From Shewanella sp. KX20019 (lineage in GTDB: Bacteria > Pseudomonadota > Gammaproteobacteria > Enterobacterales > Shewanellaceae), in contig NZ_CP068437.1 of NCBI RefSeq assembly GCF_016757755.1, positions 1,240,001 through 1,304,000 on the forward strand: DNA of 64,000 bases. Direction: 5' to 3'. The translations under genes and the position numbers were made by a program. Shown here one piece after another: positions 42,709-50,496 of this stretch. The notes under the pieces were generated by a model. The model was given only the letters and a program-made list of their open reading frames with translations. It had not been told where the DNA came from and made no database searches. Each line of letters opens with the position of its first letter. Within the stretch, counting starts at the first letter, position 1.

Positions 42709-43725
42709 ATGCGGGTTTTAGGAATAGAGACATCTTGTGATGAAACAGGAATAGCAGTTTATGATGATAACAAAGGGCTTCTGTCACATACCCTTTATAG
42801 TCAGGTAAAATTGCATGCAGACTACGGCGGCGTAGTGCCTGAGTTGGCGTCTCGGGATCATGTTCGTAAAATAGTACCGTTAATTCGTCAAGCATTGGCT
42901 GATGCCGATATGACGATTGAAGATATCGATGGTATCGCTTATACCAAAGGCCCCGGACTTATTGGTGCGTTACTCGTTGGGGCATGTGTTGGTCGCGCGT
43001 TAGCTTTCTCCTGGGATAAACCTGCCATTGGGGTGCATCACATGGAGGGGCATTTATTAGCGCCAATGTTAGAAGATGACGCTCCAGAATTTCCCTTCCT
43101 TGCGTTGTTGGTTTCCGGTGGACACTCGATGTTGGTCGGTGTTGAAGGCATCGGTCGCTACGAAGTATTAGGTGAGTCAGTTGATGACGCCGCGGGTGAA
43201 GCATTCGACAAAACAGCTAAATTGTTAGGACTCGATTATCCCGGTGGGCCGAGATTGGCAAAATTGGCCGCTAAAGGTGTTGCAAAGAGCTATCGCTTTC
43301 CAAGACCAATGACTGATAAACCTGGGCTTAATTTTAGTTTTTCTGGTTTAAAAACCTTTGCAGCCAACACAATTGCAGCAGAACCTAAAGATGAGCAAAC
43401 CCGCGCGAATATAGCTTGTGCCTTTGAAGAAGCGGTTGTCGACACGTTAGCGATAAAGTGTAAACGCGCATTAAAACAGACAGGTTATCAACGTTTAGTG
43501 ATAGCGGGCGGTGTTAGCGCTAATACTCGCTTGCGCGCCTCGCTCGCTGAGATGATGCAGAACCTCGGTGGTAGAGTGTATTACCCTAGAGGTGAGTTTT
43601 GTACTGATAACGGCGCTATGATCGCATATGCGGGCTTACAGCGCTTAAAGGCGGGTCAAACTGACGACTTAAGCGTTAAAGGTCAACCAAGATGGCCTTT
43701 AGACACCTTAGAGCCTATCGATTGA
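42709..43725 (+). CDS. tsaD: tRNA N6-threonylcarbamoyladenosine transferase TsaD
   Basis: A 338-residue ASKHA-fold enzyme that puts the threonylcarbamoyl group on A37 of tRNAs reading ANN codons, together with TsaB and TsaE. It reads M-R-V-L-G-I-E-T-S-C-D-E-T-G at the start. The iron-binding histidines are in G-V-H-H-M-E-G-H-L near residue 110. V-S-G-G-H-S-M-L and I-A-G-G-V-S-A-N-T-R-L-R are nucleotide and substrate motifs. The length matches E. coli TsaD. Its place beside rpsU is conserved in related genomes. Confidence 0.97.
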   Translation: MRVLGIETSCDETGIAVYDDNKGLLSHTLYSQVKLHADYGGVVPELASRDHVRKIVPLIRQALADADMTIEDIDGIAYTKGPGLIGALLVGACVGRALAFSWDKPAIGVHHMEGHLLAPMLEDDAPEFPFLALLVSGGHSMLVGVEGIGRYEVLGESVDDAAGEAFDKTAKLLGLDYPGGPRLAKLAAKGVAKSYRFPRPMTDKPGLNFSFSGLKTFAANTIAAEPKDEQTRANIACAFEEAVVDTLAIKCKRALKQTGYQRLVIAGGVSANTRLRASLAEMMQNLGGRVYYPRGEFCTDNGAMIAYAGLQRLKAGQTDDLSVKGQPRWPLDTLEPID

Positions 43726-43744
43726 TCTCGCTTAGTCGATAATG

Positions 43745-43770
43745 ACGGCGCTGTTAAGCGCCGTTTTTTT
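43745..43770 (+). terminator. Terminator of tsaD
   Basis: Acggcgct, a gtta loop and agcgccgt form a perfect 8-bp stem followed by ttttttt. Confidence 0.9.
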
Positions 43771-43809
43771 ATGCCGTTTTCTAGTGCAGGCTTGGATATT
43801 TAGTTTGGC

Positions 43810-44421
43810 TTAAGAAGTTTTATTGCGGCGCTTGCGTGACACTTTAGACTCTTCACCTTTAAGTAAACGCTTAATATTGTCTTTATGACGGATAACGATC
43901 AGTGTCGATAGCATTGCCACTGGGATGGTAAATCTATCGTCAAGCCACCAGGTGTATACTGGCGCGAGCAATGCTGTGCAAATAGCCGCAAAAGAGGAGT
44001 AGCGAGTGATTAGCACTATTACCGCCCATGTCAGCATCAAGAAAAGTGCAAGAAAGTGGCCAATGGGAGCCATAGCGCCAAATGCTGTCGCAACACCTTT
44101 TCCGCCCTTAAATCCAAAAAAGATGGGAAAGATGTGACCTAGGCAGGCAGCAATAGCGATAACTCCGAGCGCGATGGGATCGACACCTAATCTAAAGGCA
44201 AGATAAGCAGGGGCAGCGCCTTTGAGCATGTCGAAGAAAAGTACCAGTATGGCTGAACTAGCGCCGCCAATTCGCAGTACATTGGTGGCTCCGGGGTTGC
44301 CTGAACCTGCGGTTCTGGGATCGGGTAGACCGCGCATTTTACACACGAGTACAGCACTCGATATTGAGCCTGCCAAATAGGCGCCCACTATCATCATTAT
44401 TGTTAGCACTGTTGTGGTCAA
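43810..44421 (-). CDS. plsY: Acyl-phosphate:glycerol-3-phosphate acyltransferase PlsY
   Basis: A 203-residue inner-membrane enzyme that acylates glycerol-3-phosphate at position 1 using acyl-phosphate, an early step of phospholipid synthesis. It has five to seven hydrophobic helices. The family motifs are all present: S-G-N-P-G-A-T-N (residues 41-48), G-G-K-G-V-A-T (about 105-111) and the late R-H-K-D-N-I-K-R. The lysine-rich C-terminus is cytosolic. It diverges from folB across 312 bp. Confidence 0.96.
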   Translation of the reverse strand: MTTTVLTIMMIVGAYLAGSISSAVLVCKMRGLPDPRTAGSGNPGATNVLRIGGASSAILVLFFDMLKGAAPAYLAFRLGVDPIALGVIAIAACLGHIFPIFFGFKGGKGVATAFGAMAPIGHFLALFLMLTWAVIVLITRYSSFAAICTALLAPVYTWWLDDRFTIPVAMLSTLIVIRHKDNIKRLLKGEESKVSRKRRNKTS

Positions 44422-44733
44422 ATTGGTTTCCTTATCCGTCTTAGGGTATTATCGCGCCACACAAAAAAATGCTCTTTAGACTCAGCTGACCGGCTTGTAT
44501 ATTCGTGAGCTAATTGGAGCACTAAAGACAGCTTCTGAATGCTTTATTCGCTACCTTGCATATAAAGCTGCTGTTTTTATAAATTCTTTGTTTACGGGAA
44601 ATTATCCTACTTGGATTTTCTCTCGTTCGAAAGAGCCATAGAGTAATATCTTAGCTTTGCGACGGATTATATCCTTTTTGTTCGCTTTAGCTTATCAGAC
44701 CTCAGTGGCAAATATTAAGGTTTTGGAGGGAAC
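44422..44733. other. Divergent promoter region of plsY and folB
   Basis: No gene. It holds the promoters of both neighbours; no operator or RNA element stands out. Ggaggg lies just before the folB GTG. Confidence 0.45.
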
Positions 44734-45087
44734 GTGGATAAAGTACTGATTAGAGAGCTTAAAATAGAAACCGTCATTGGGATCTATGACTGGGAAAAGC
44801 AGATCCATCAAACCTTGTTACTGGATTTAGATATGGCTTGGGATAATCGCTTAGCCGCTGCGAGTGACGCTTATGAAAATGCGTTGTGCTACGAAACCGT
44901 GTCAAATCGACTCACGGCTTTGATCACGGAAAAGCCTATAGAGCTTATTGAGACGGTTGCTGAGCGTGTCGCACATTGCGTTATGTCCGAATTTAACGTG
45001 CCATGGGTAAAGGTGAAAGTAATGAAGCCAGGCGCGCTACCTACGGCTGTGGCTGTTGGTGTTGAAATTGAAAGAGGTCATGCATAG
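44734..45087 (+). CDS. folB: Dihydroneopterin aldolase FolB
   Basis: A 117-residue enzyme of folate synthesis that cleaves dihydroneopterin to 6-hydroxymethyl-dihydropterin and glycolaldehyde. It starts with GTG, with ggaggg at good spacing. The family pattern V-L-I-R-E-L-K-I-E-T-V-I-G-I-Y-D-W-E is at the N-terminus. The substrate-site glutamate lies in L-I-E-T-V-A-E-R-V, and V-K-V-M-K-P follows with the conserved lysine. The stop directly abuts the folK start, so the two are translated together as consecutive steps. Confidence 0.96.
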   Translation: MDKVLIRELKIETVIGIYDWEKQIHQTLLLDLDMAWDNRLAAASDAYENALCYETVSNRLTALITEKPIELIETVAERVAHCVMSEFNVPWVKVKVMKPGALPTAVAVGVEIERGHA

Positions 45088-45579
45088 ATGGCTAGGGTTT
45101 ACATTAGTTTAGGCAGCAACATTGAGCCTATTCGTTATCTTAAGGCGGCCTTAATTGATCTGGAACTCCATTTTGATGAGCTGCAGCTTTCATCAGTTTT
45201 TGAAAGCGAAGCGGTAGGGTTTGACGGTACCAATTTTCTTAATATGGTGGTGGCAGCGAGCACGACGCTGCCAATAGAGGCTGTTGTTGCGAGGTTTAAG
45301 CTGATTGAACAAGACCATGGCCGTGTTAAAGGGGCTAAGAAGTTTGCTGCAAGGACATTAGATCTCGACTTGCTACTTTATGATGATGTGGTTTGTCAGG
45401 CACCAATAGCGTTGCCGCGAGCAGAGATTTTGTACAACGCATTTGTGCTTTGGCCGCTGGCTGAAATTGCACCGCAGCTAACTCACCCCGTAACAAACGA
45501 GTCATATCAAATCCTTTGGGATAAATATGACAAGACTCAACAAAATTTATGGCCTATTGAGTTCGACTGGTCAGCATAA
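45088..45579 (+). CDS. folK: Hydroxymethyl-dihydropterin pyrophosphokinase FolK
   Basis: A 163-residue enzyme that transfers pyrophosphate from ATP to 6-hydroxymethyl-dihydropterin. The start M-A-R-V-Y-I-S-L-G-S-N is typical. The ATP and metal sites are visible in R-T-L-D-L-D-L-L-L-Y-D-D (residues 91-102, with the two catalytic aspartates), and P-R-A-E-I follows. Its start directly abuts the folB stop, and uppP follows at 24 bases, so they probably share a message. Confidence 0.96.
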   Translation: MARVYISLGSNIEPIRYLKAALIDLELHFDELQLSSVFESEAVGFDGTNFLNMVVAASTTLPIEAVVARFKLIEQDHGRVKGAKKFAARTLDLDLLLYDDVVCQAPIALPRAEILYNAFVLWPLAEIAPQLTHPVTNESYQILWDKYDKTQQNLWPIEFDWSA

Positions 45580-45603
45580 AGCGCTGTTAGATATAGGATA
45601 GTT

Positions 45604-46404
45604 ATGGACACTTTTCAGGTGATTATATTGGCGCTGATCCAGGGCCTCACCGAGTTTTTACCGATTTCAAGCTCTGCACACCTTATTTTGCCTGCTCAGT
45701 TGTTGGATTGGCAAGATCAAGGCTTATCGTTTGATGTTGCAGTCAATACTGGCTCGCTGCTGGCCGTGGTTATGTATTTTCGTAAAGAGCTACTTTCCAT
45801 GTTTAAGGCGTGGACTGGCAGCATTGTCAGTGGTAAGCAAACCGAAGAGAGTAAGTTGTCTTGGTGGATTATCTTAGCCACCATTCCAGCTGTAATTGTT
45901 GGCTTTACGGCAAAAGACTTTATTGCAACTCATCTGCGTAATATAGAAGTGATAGCGGCAACGACGATCATTTTTGGTTTACTACTTTGGTGGGCTGATA
46001 GAATGCAGCGCCAGGGCTTTAATGAGTTTCAAGTGGGTTGGAAGAAGGCGCTTATTATTGGTGTAGCACAGGCGATGGCGCTTATTCCAGGTACATCACG
46101 ATCTGGCGCTACCATTACGGCAGCGTTGATGCTTGGCTTAAGCCGCGAAGCTGCAGCAAGGTTTTCATTTTTAATGTCGGTACCTGTTAGCCTAGGTGCG
46201 GCAATTTTAGTGACTAAGGATCTTATTTCCAGTGGTCAGGCTATCGACTATCAAGCGCTAGGATTAGGCATTGTCGTGTCATTTGCAGCAGCCTATCTTT
46301 GCATCCACTATTTCTTGAAAATAATCAGCAAAATGGGCATGACGCCGTTTGTTATTTACCGTCTAGTTTTAGGGGCGGTATTGTGTGGCTTTATCTTCCT
46401 ATAA
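45604..46404 (+). CDS. uppP: Undecaprenyl-diphosphatase UppP
   Basis: A 266-residue inner-membrane protein with about eight helices. It recycles the lipid carrier of cell-wall synthesis by removing a phosphate from undecaprenyl pyrophosphate. The active-site blocks are G-L-T-E-F-L-P-I-S-S-S-A-H-L (residues 14-27) and P-G-T-S-R-S-G-A-T (about 163-171). The length matches E. coli BacA/UppP. It lies at the end of the folB-folK group. Confidence 0.96.
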   Translation: MDTFQVIILALIQGLTEFLPISSSAHLILPAQLLDWQDQGLSFDVAVNTGSLLAVVMYFRKELLSMFKAWTGSIVSGKQTEESKLSWWIILATIPAVIVGFTAKDFIATHLRNIEVIAATTIIFGLLLWWADRMQRQGFNEFQVGWKKALIIGVAQAMALIPGTSRSGATITAALMLGLSREAAARFSFLMSVPVSLGAAILVTKDLISSGQAIDYQALGLGIVVSFAAAYLCIHYFLKIISKMGMTPFVIYRLVLGAVLCGFIFL

Positions 46405-46449
46405 AGCTAGATACTTTTATCTCTTATTTTTTTAAACAGCGAGCGTGTC

Positions 46450-47283
46450 ATGAACAGTATCTATCTTTGTCCTACTTGCCAATCACCATTAATGGTGCAC
46501 GAAGAGTCAAAAGGGCTGCATTGTGAAAACAAGCACCACTTTGACAAAAATGAGCAGGGCTATTGGCTCTTTGGGCAGGTAAAAAAACCTAAAATAGACT
46601 CTCGAGCGGTTATGCGTGCTAAGCGTTACGTGCTTGAGTCTGGGATCTATGTGCCGCTGGCAGAGAAGCTGGCTGAGATGATAGCTAATCTGCCTCAGTT
46701 TGCAGCAGAAGCGACATTATCGCAGTTAGATTATGATTGTGGCGAAGGTTATTTTTTAAGAACAGTTAAGGATATCTTAACTGAACAACAACCTGAAACA
46801 GCGCTTGAACAAACAGGGATCTCAGAGGCGGAAAATGCCATCTTCGCGGCGGCAAAGTCACAAACCGGGCCAACGTATATCGTTTCAAATTTAAAACATC
46901 TGCCGATAAAGGATGAAAGCTTTGACCTGATCACCTTAATCGACAAGCCTCTTAAGGGAAAGGAGCTCACTCGAGTGCTTAAGCAGGAGGGGATTTTATT
47001 GCAGGTCGCAGCAGGCCCTAGACACTTATGGCAAATAAGAGAGTTTATCTACCCAGATCTGAGTGAAAAGCCTGTTAGTAATAATCTACCGAAAGAGCTT
47101 GAACTATTAAACAGTGAACGCCTATCGATCACAGTGAATGTCTCAGGAGAGCAAGCTATCGCACTTCTTGAGATGACGCCCTATGCCTGGCGTGCTAATG
47201 ACAATGTGCGGCATCATATCCAAAATGCAAAGTTTGACTCGTTAGAGATAGACTTTGTGATTAACTTGATGACTAGAAAATAG
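46450..47283 (+). CDS. rlmA: 23S rRNA (guanine-745-N1)-methyltransferase RlmA
   Basis: A 277-residue methyltransferase. The N-terminal zinc finger is C-P-T-C, then C-E-N-K-H-H (residues 8-30), where it recognises the rRNA. The S-adenosylmethionine site is in L-D-Y-D-C-G-E-G-Y-F near residue 98, followed by a Rossmann-like fold. A Y-I-V-S-N-L-K-H-L-P motif and the C-terminal segment T-P-Y-A-W-R-A are typical. It modifies the peptidyl-transferase-side helix 35. The motif usually written D-I-G-C-G-E-G is D-Y-D-C-G-E-G here, still acceptable. Confidence 0.94.
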   Translation: MNSIYLCPTCQSPLMVHEESKGLHCENKHHFDKNEQGYWLFGQVKKPKIDSRAVMRAKRYVLESGIYVPLAEKLAEMIANLPQFAAEATLSQLDYDCGEGYFLRTVKDILTEQQPETALEQTGISEAENAIFAAAKSQTGPTYIVSNLKHLPIKDESFDLITLIDKPLKGKELTRVLKQEGILLQVAAGPRHLWQIREFIYPDLSEKPVSNNLPKELELLNSERLSITVNVSGEQAIALLEMTPYAWRANDNVRHHIQNAKFDSLEIDFVINLMTRK

Positions 47284-47307
47284 TCGCGACTCAGGGTAAT
47301 CTTTATA

Positions 47308-47353
47308 TATACCCATCCCACTGAATCCTGCATTTACAGGTAAGATGGGGATA
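47308..47353. repeat. Short TATACCCATCC palindromic repeat, copy A
   Basis: Tatacccatcccactgaatc and the complement of the right arm (tatccccatcttacctgtaa) make an imperfect palindrome of 46 bp. The ends match those of the MITE-like copy at 26973-27236. It lies between rlmA and the L,D-transpeptidase gene. Confidence 0.7.
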
Positions 47354-47384
47354 CATATTCACTCCAATGGAACTCTAAATACTG

Positions 47385-48284
47385 ATGATGCGTATATTGC
47401 TGTTGTTCATCTTAGCTGCTTCGCCGCTATTTTCATTTGCTAATGTTTATCAAATTCCCCAAGGCGGCAGTCGTTTGGTTGGCGACTTACAAGAGCATTT
47501 GGTTAAAAAGGGTGACTATTTTCAAACTATCTCTAAACAGTACAACATTGGTATTTTGGAGTTAATGGAATCTAACCCTGGCGTTGACCCTTTCCTACCA
47601 ACGCCTGGAAGCCGCTTATTGATCCCTACGCAAATGTTGCTACCGGATGTACCTCATAAAGGGGTGGTGATTAACTTGGCAGAACTAAGACTGTACTACT
47701 TTCCAAAAGGCGGTCAGGAAGTACATGTTTTTCCAGTAGGAATTGGAAGGATTGGCCGTGAGACACCGGAGATGGTGACTAAGATTAAATCTCGCATTCC
47801 GAATCCAAGTTGGACACCACCAGCAAGCATTCGAAAAGAGCATTTAGAAGAGCGCGGCGAAGTGTTACCAAGAGTGGTGCTTGCTGGTCCTGATAATCCG
47901 CTAGGCAAATTTGCGATTCAGCTGTCTTACGGTGATGGAAGTTATCTTATTCACGGTACCAATAAAGACTTCGGCGTTGGCATGCGTGTGAGTGCTGGTT
48001 GTATTCGACTTAATCCAGATGATATTGAATGGTTATTTAATAAAGTTAAGTATGGTGAAACTGTCACTATCATTAACCAAACTGTCAAAACCTCAGCAGA
48101 ACCTGACGGGCAGCAATTAATCGAAGTTCACTCGCCATTGTCTGAATCTGAAGAGCAAAGTAGTCGATTGATTGAGATGAATCGCGATGTGGTTGAGTTT
48201 ATTGGTCAAGATGATGTCGATTACACCAAAGCCAATGATGCGTTACTGACGCAAAGTGGCATTCCAACTAATATTCAAATCTAG
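47385..48284 (+). CDS. Periplasmic L,D-transpeptidase with LysM domain
   Basis: A 299-residue secreted enzyme of the YbiS/ErfK type. Residues 1-19 are a signal peptide ending S-F-A. A LysM peptidoglycan-binding domain follows (about 38-82; V-K-K-G-D-Y-F-Q-T-I-S-K-Q-Y). The catalytic YkuD domain (about 93-225) has Y-L-I-H-G-T-N and the cysteine motif S-A-G-C-I-R-L. It links lipoproteins to, or makes 3-3 crosslinks in, peptidoglycan. The neighbouring convergent gene encodes a Braun-type lipoprotein, its likely substrate. Methionines 1 and 2 are both possible starts. Confidence 0.95.
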   Translation: MMRILLLFILAASPLFSFANVYQIPQGGSRLVGDLQEHLVKKGDYFQTISKQYNIGILELMESNPGVDPFLPTPGSRLLIPTQMLLPDVPHKGVVINLAELRLYYFPKGGQEVHVFPVGIGRIGRETPEMVTKIKSRIPNPSWTPPASIRKEHLEERGEVLPRVVLAGPDNPLGKFAIQLSYGDGSYLIHGTNKDFGVGMRVSAGCIRLNPDDIEWLFNKVKYGETVTIINQTVKTSAEPDGQQLIEVHSPLSESEEQSSRLIEMNRDVVEFIGQDDVDYTKANDALLTQSGIPTNIQI

Positions 48285-48306
48285 CGTTAACGATAGATTG
48301 ATTAAG

Positions 48307-48331
48307 GCGTCCATCTTGGGCGCTTTTTTAT
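48307..48331 (+). terminator. Terminator of the L,D-transpeptidase gene
   Basis: Gcgtcc and gggcgc pair with one G-U around a short loop and are followed by tttttt. Confidence 0.7.
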
Positions 48332-48400
48332 GGTTGCTGGAAAGTGAACGCTTGGGTCAAGAGGATTGAGAGGCTGTAGTTTAGAGCTGATAAATTTAAG

Positions 48401-48431
48401 GCTTGGTCAAGTTACCTTGAGCCAAGCCTTG
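48401..48431 (-). terminator. Hairpin after the lipoprotein gene
   Basis: Aaggcttggtcaag and cttgagccaagcctt form a long stem with a single bulge. It lies 40-70 bp after the lpp stop on the minus strand. The following T-run is weak. Confidence 0.55.
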
Positions 48432-48469
48432 GGGAGTAGCTTAATGACTAAGCTAGTTCCTAAACGTAA

Positions 48470-48736
48470 TTACTTCTTGTAAGAAGATGCTACGTTGTCG
48501 ATACGGTCGTTAGCACGCTTAGCTTCTGCTTGTGCGTCCATAGCTGCTGCTTTTGCATCATTGATGTCAGCAGACATTTTGCCGTGATCTGATTTTAGAG
48601 AGCTAACTTCAGCAGACAGCTGGTCAACTTTGTTACCTAGGTTTGCAACGCTTTCTTCAAGAGCAGTAGTGTTTGCACAGCCACCTAGAAGGGCAGTCAT
48701 TGCTACACCAGCAATCAAAAGTACTTTTTTATTCAT
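48470..48736 (-). CDS. lpp: Major outer-membrane (Braun-type) lipoprotein Lpp
   Basis: An 88-residue lipoprotein. The signal ends at the lipobox L-L-G-G-C-A-N (Cys20). The mature part is one alpha helix with heptad repeats (V-A-N-L-G-N-K-V-D-Q-L-S-A-E-V). It ends S-S-Y-K-K, where the last lysine is the expected attachment point to peptidoglycan by L,D-transpeptidases. E. coli Lpp is 78 residues; this is slightly longer. The convergent gene next to it is such a transpeptidase. Codon use is strongly biased, in keeping with very high expression. Confidence 0.9.
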   Translation of the reverse strand: MNKKVLLIAGVAMTALLGGCANTTALEESVANLGNKVDQLSAEVSSLKSDHGKMSADINDAKAAAMDAQAEAKRANDRIDNVASSYKK

Positions 48737-48966
48737 CGGGAATTCCCTTTATGTAGGTTGGATTTAGTCAGCACAGCTGTACAAAACAACTGAACAAGTT
48801 AATTATGTCATAGACAAAAAAATTTGCTACGCATTTTAACGCTAAGGTCTGAATACCTTAGCGAATATTTGCTCAATTGCAAGCTAAGTACAATTTTAAT
48901 GCTATGTAGCACAAATTTAATATTAGACTATTTATACAATTCAACGATTAGTTTTTGAATTTTGCC

Positions 48967-50196
48967 TTAAGTTGGAAGGCTGTTTTTAATATTTTGCACT
49001 GCTGCAATGCGTTTAATTGTCAGCTGCTCTCTAATCTCAGCGCCTTTAAAACCGTCATCAATGATGCTCTTTACCGCGACAGTTGATGCGGCATCAAAGC
49101 ACCGTAGTATATAGTTCGCTTGAGGGTAGTCATTTAGCTCAAGACCTTTACGACCTCGAGCATCAGCTTCACAACTGAGTAATAACTGCTCTATGCGTTG
49201 CGGTTTACGCCAAAAATCAGCTTTGTCGAACAGCTTAACAATGGTGTCAGCCCGTAGCTCCATCGCATTGTGGATGTTTTGATGTTGGTCGCTAACCAGT
49301 AGTGCTAAATCCCGGTAGTCATTTGGCACTCTAACGCGATTACAGAGGGCTTTGATCAGAGACAATCCTTTTTGGCCGTGACCATGATGTTTCGGTAGCG
49401 ACTCTTTAGGGCTTAATGCCTTGCCTAAATCATGTACCAGCGCAGCAAACCTTACGGCATTGTCATTAGACAACTTGGCCGCTTGCTCTAGTACCATTAA
49501 CGTATGGATACCAGTGTCGATTTCAGGGTGCCACTGCTTAGGTTGGGGCACGCCAAACAGTGCATCAATCTCTGGAAACAGTATACTCAAAGCACCGCAC
49601 TGTTTTAGCACGGCAAAGAATACCTGCGGGGCATCGCTCGATAACGCTTTATCTAGCTCTATATAGACTCGCTCTGGTGTTAAGGCTTCGAGCTCACCAC
49701 TTTGGCTTATTTCACCCATTAACGCGAGAGTCTCCTCTGCAATGGTAAAACCCAGAGTATGAAAACGTGCAGCAAAGCGAGCAACCCGCAGTACACGCAG
49801 TGGGTCTTCTACAAATGCCTCAGACACATGCCTTAGTACTCTGCTATTAATATCGGCAATACCTAAGTACGGATCATATAGCTTGCCATCATCATCCTGG
49901 GCGATTGCATTTATGGTCAGATCCCTGCGGAGCAAGTCTTGTTTTAACGTCACATTAGGCGCAGCATCGACGCTAAAACCGCCATATCCCGCCGCCGTTT
50001 TTCGCTCGGTTCGAGCAAGGGCGTACTCTTGTTGGCTACTGGGATGCAGAAATACCGGAAAGTCCTTGCCGACTTGCTTGTAGCCTTGAGCTAGCATCTG
50101 CTCCGGCGTGGAACCTACCACCATATAGTCACGATCTTTTATCGGCAGGTTTAGTAAATTATCGCGGACAGCGCCGCCAACGAGGTAGATTTTCAC
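48967..50196 (-). CDS. cca: CCA-adding tRNA nucleotidyltransferase
   Basis: A 409-residue enzyme that builds and repairs the CCA end of tRNAs. The start at 50196 (GTG, M-K-I-Y-L-V-G-G-A-V-R-D-N) matches the family; the frame is open four codons further to another GTG at 50208. Motif A is D-R-D-Y-M-V-V-G. R-R-D-L-T-I-N-A-I-A is the flexible-loop region (about residue 109), and D-P-L-R-V-L-R-V-A-R-F-A-A-R-F lies near residue 138. A C-terminal HD domain (L-V-H-D-L-G-K-A-L) adds phosphohydrolase activity, as in gammaproteobacteria. Confidence 0.95.
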   Translation of the reverse strand: MKIYLVGGAVRDNLLNLPIKDRDYMVVGSTPEQMLAQGYKQVGKDFPVFLHPSSQQEYALARTERKTAAGYGGFSVDAAPNVTLKQDLLRRDLTINAIAQDDDGKLYDPYLGIADINSRVLRHVSEAFVEDPLRVLRVARFAARFHTLGFTIAEETLALMGEISQSGELEALTPERVYIELDKALSSDAPQVFFAVLKQCGALSILFPEIDALFGVPQPKQWHPEIDTGIHTLMVLEQAAKLSNDNAVRFAALVHDLGKALSPKESLPKHHGHGQKGLSLIKALCNRVRVPNDYRDLALLVSDQHQNIHNAMELRADTIVKLFDKADFWRKPQRIEQLLLSCEADARGRKGLELNDYPQANYILRCFDAASTVAVKSIIDDGFKGAEIREQLTIKRIAAVQNIKNSLPT

Positions 50197-50217
50197 AACA
50201 AAACTCACTTATGGACA

Positions 50218-50264
50218 TATACTCATCTTACCTGAATCCAGCATCTTCAGATAGGATGGGTATA
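50218..50264. repeat. Short TATACCCATCC palindromic repeat, copy B
   Basis: Tatactcatcttacctgaat and the complement of the right arm (tatacccatcctatctgaag) make a near-perfect 47-bp palindrome. It lies just upstream of cca, between it and gspA, and shares the ends of the MITE-like repeat at 27 kb. Confidence 0.75.
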
Positions 50265-50496
50265 GGCCGTTAGACCTCTTACTTTAGCGGTTTTAATTGT
50301 AGCAAGTTTTGACAACTGATCAGCTTGGCTTTAACGTGAGTGTAATTTCTAGATTATTGTCAAAACGTAGAGCGTTAAACTGATAGGTTAGCTGCACTCA
50401 GGTGCAACATTTCAGTCATTCAAACGTTTTCTAAATAGCAGAGTGAATAATAGCTCAATAGGCTGTTAAGCCCTTCTAACAAGGATTAAAAGCAGT

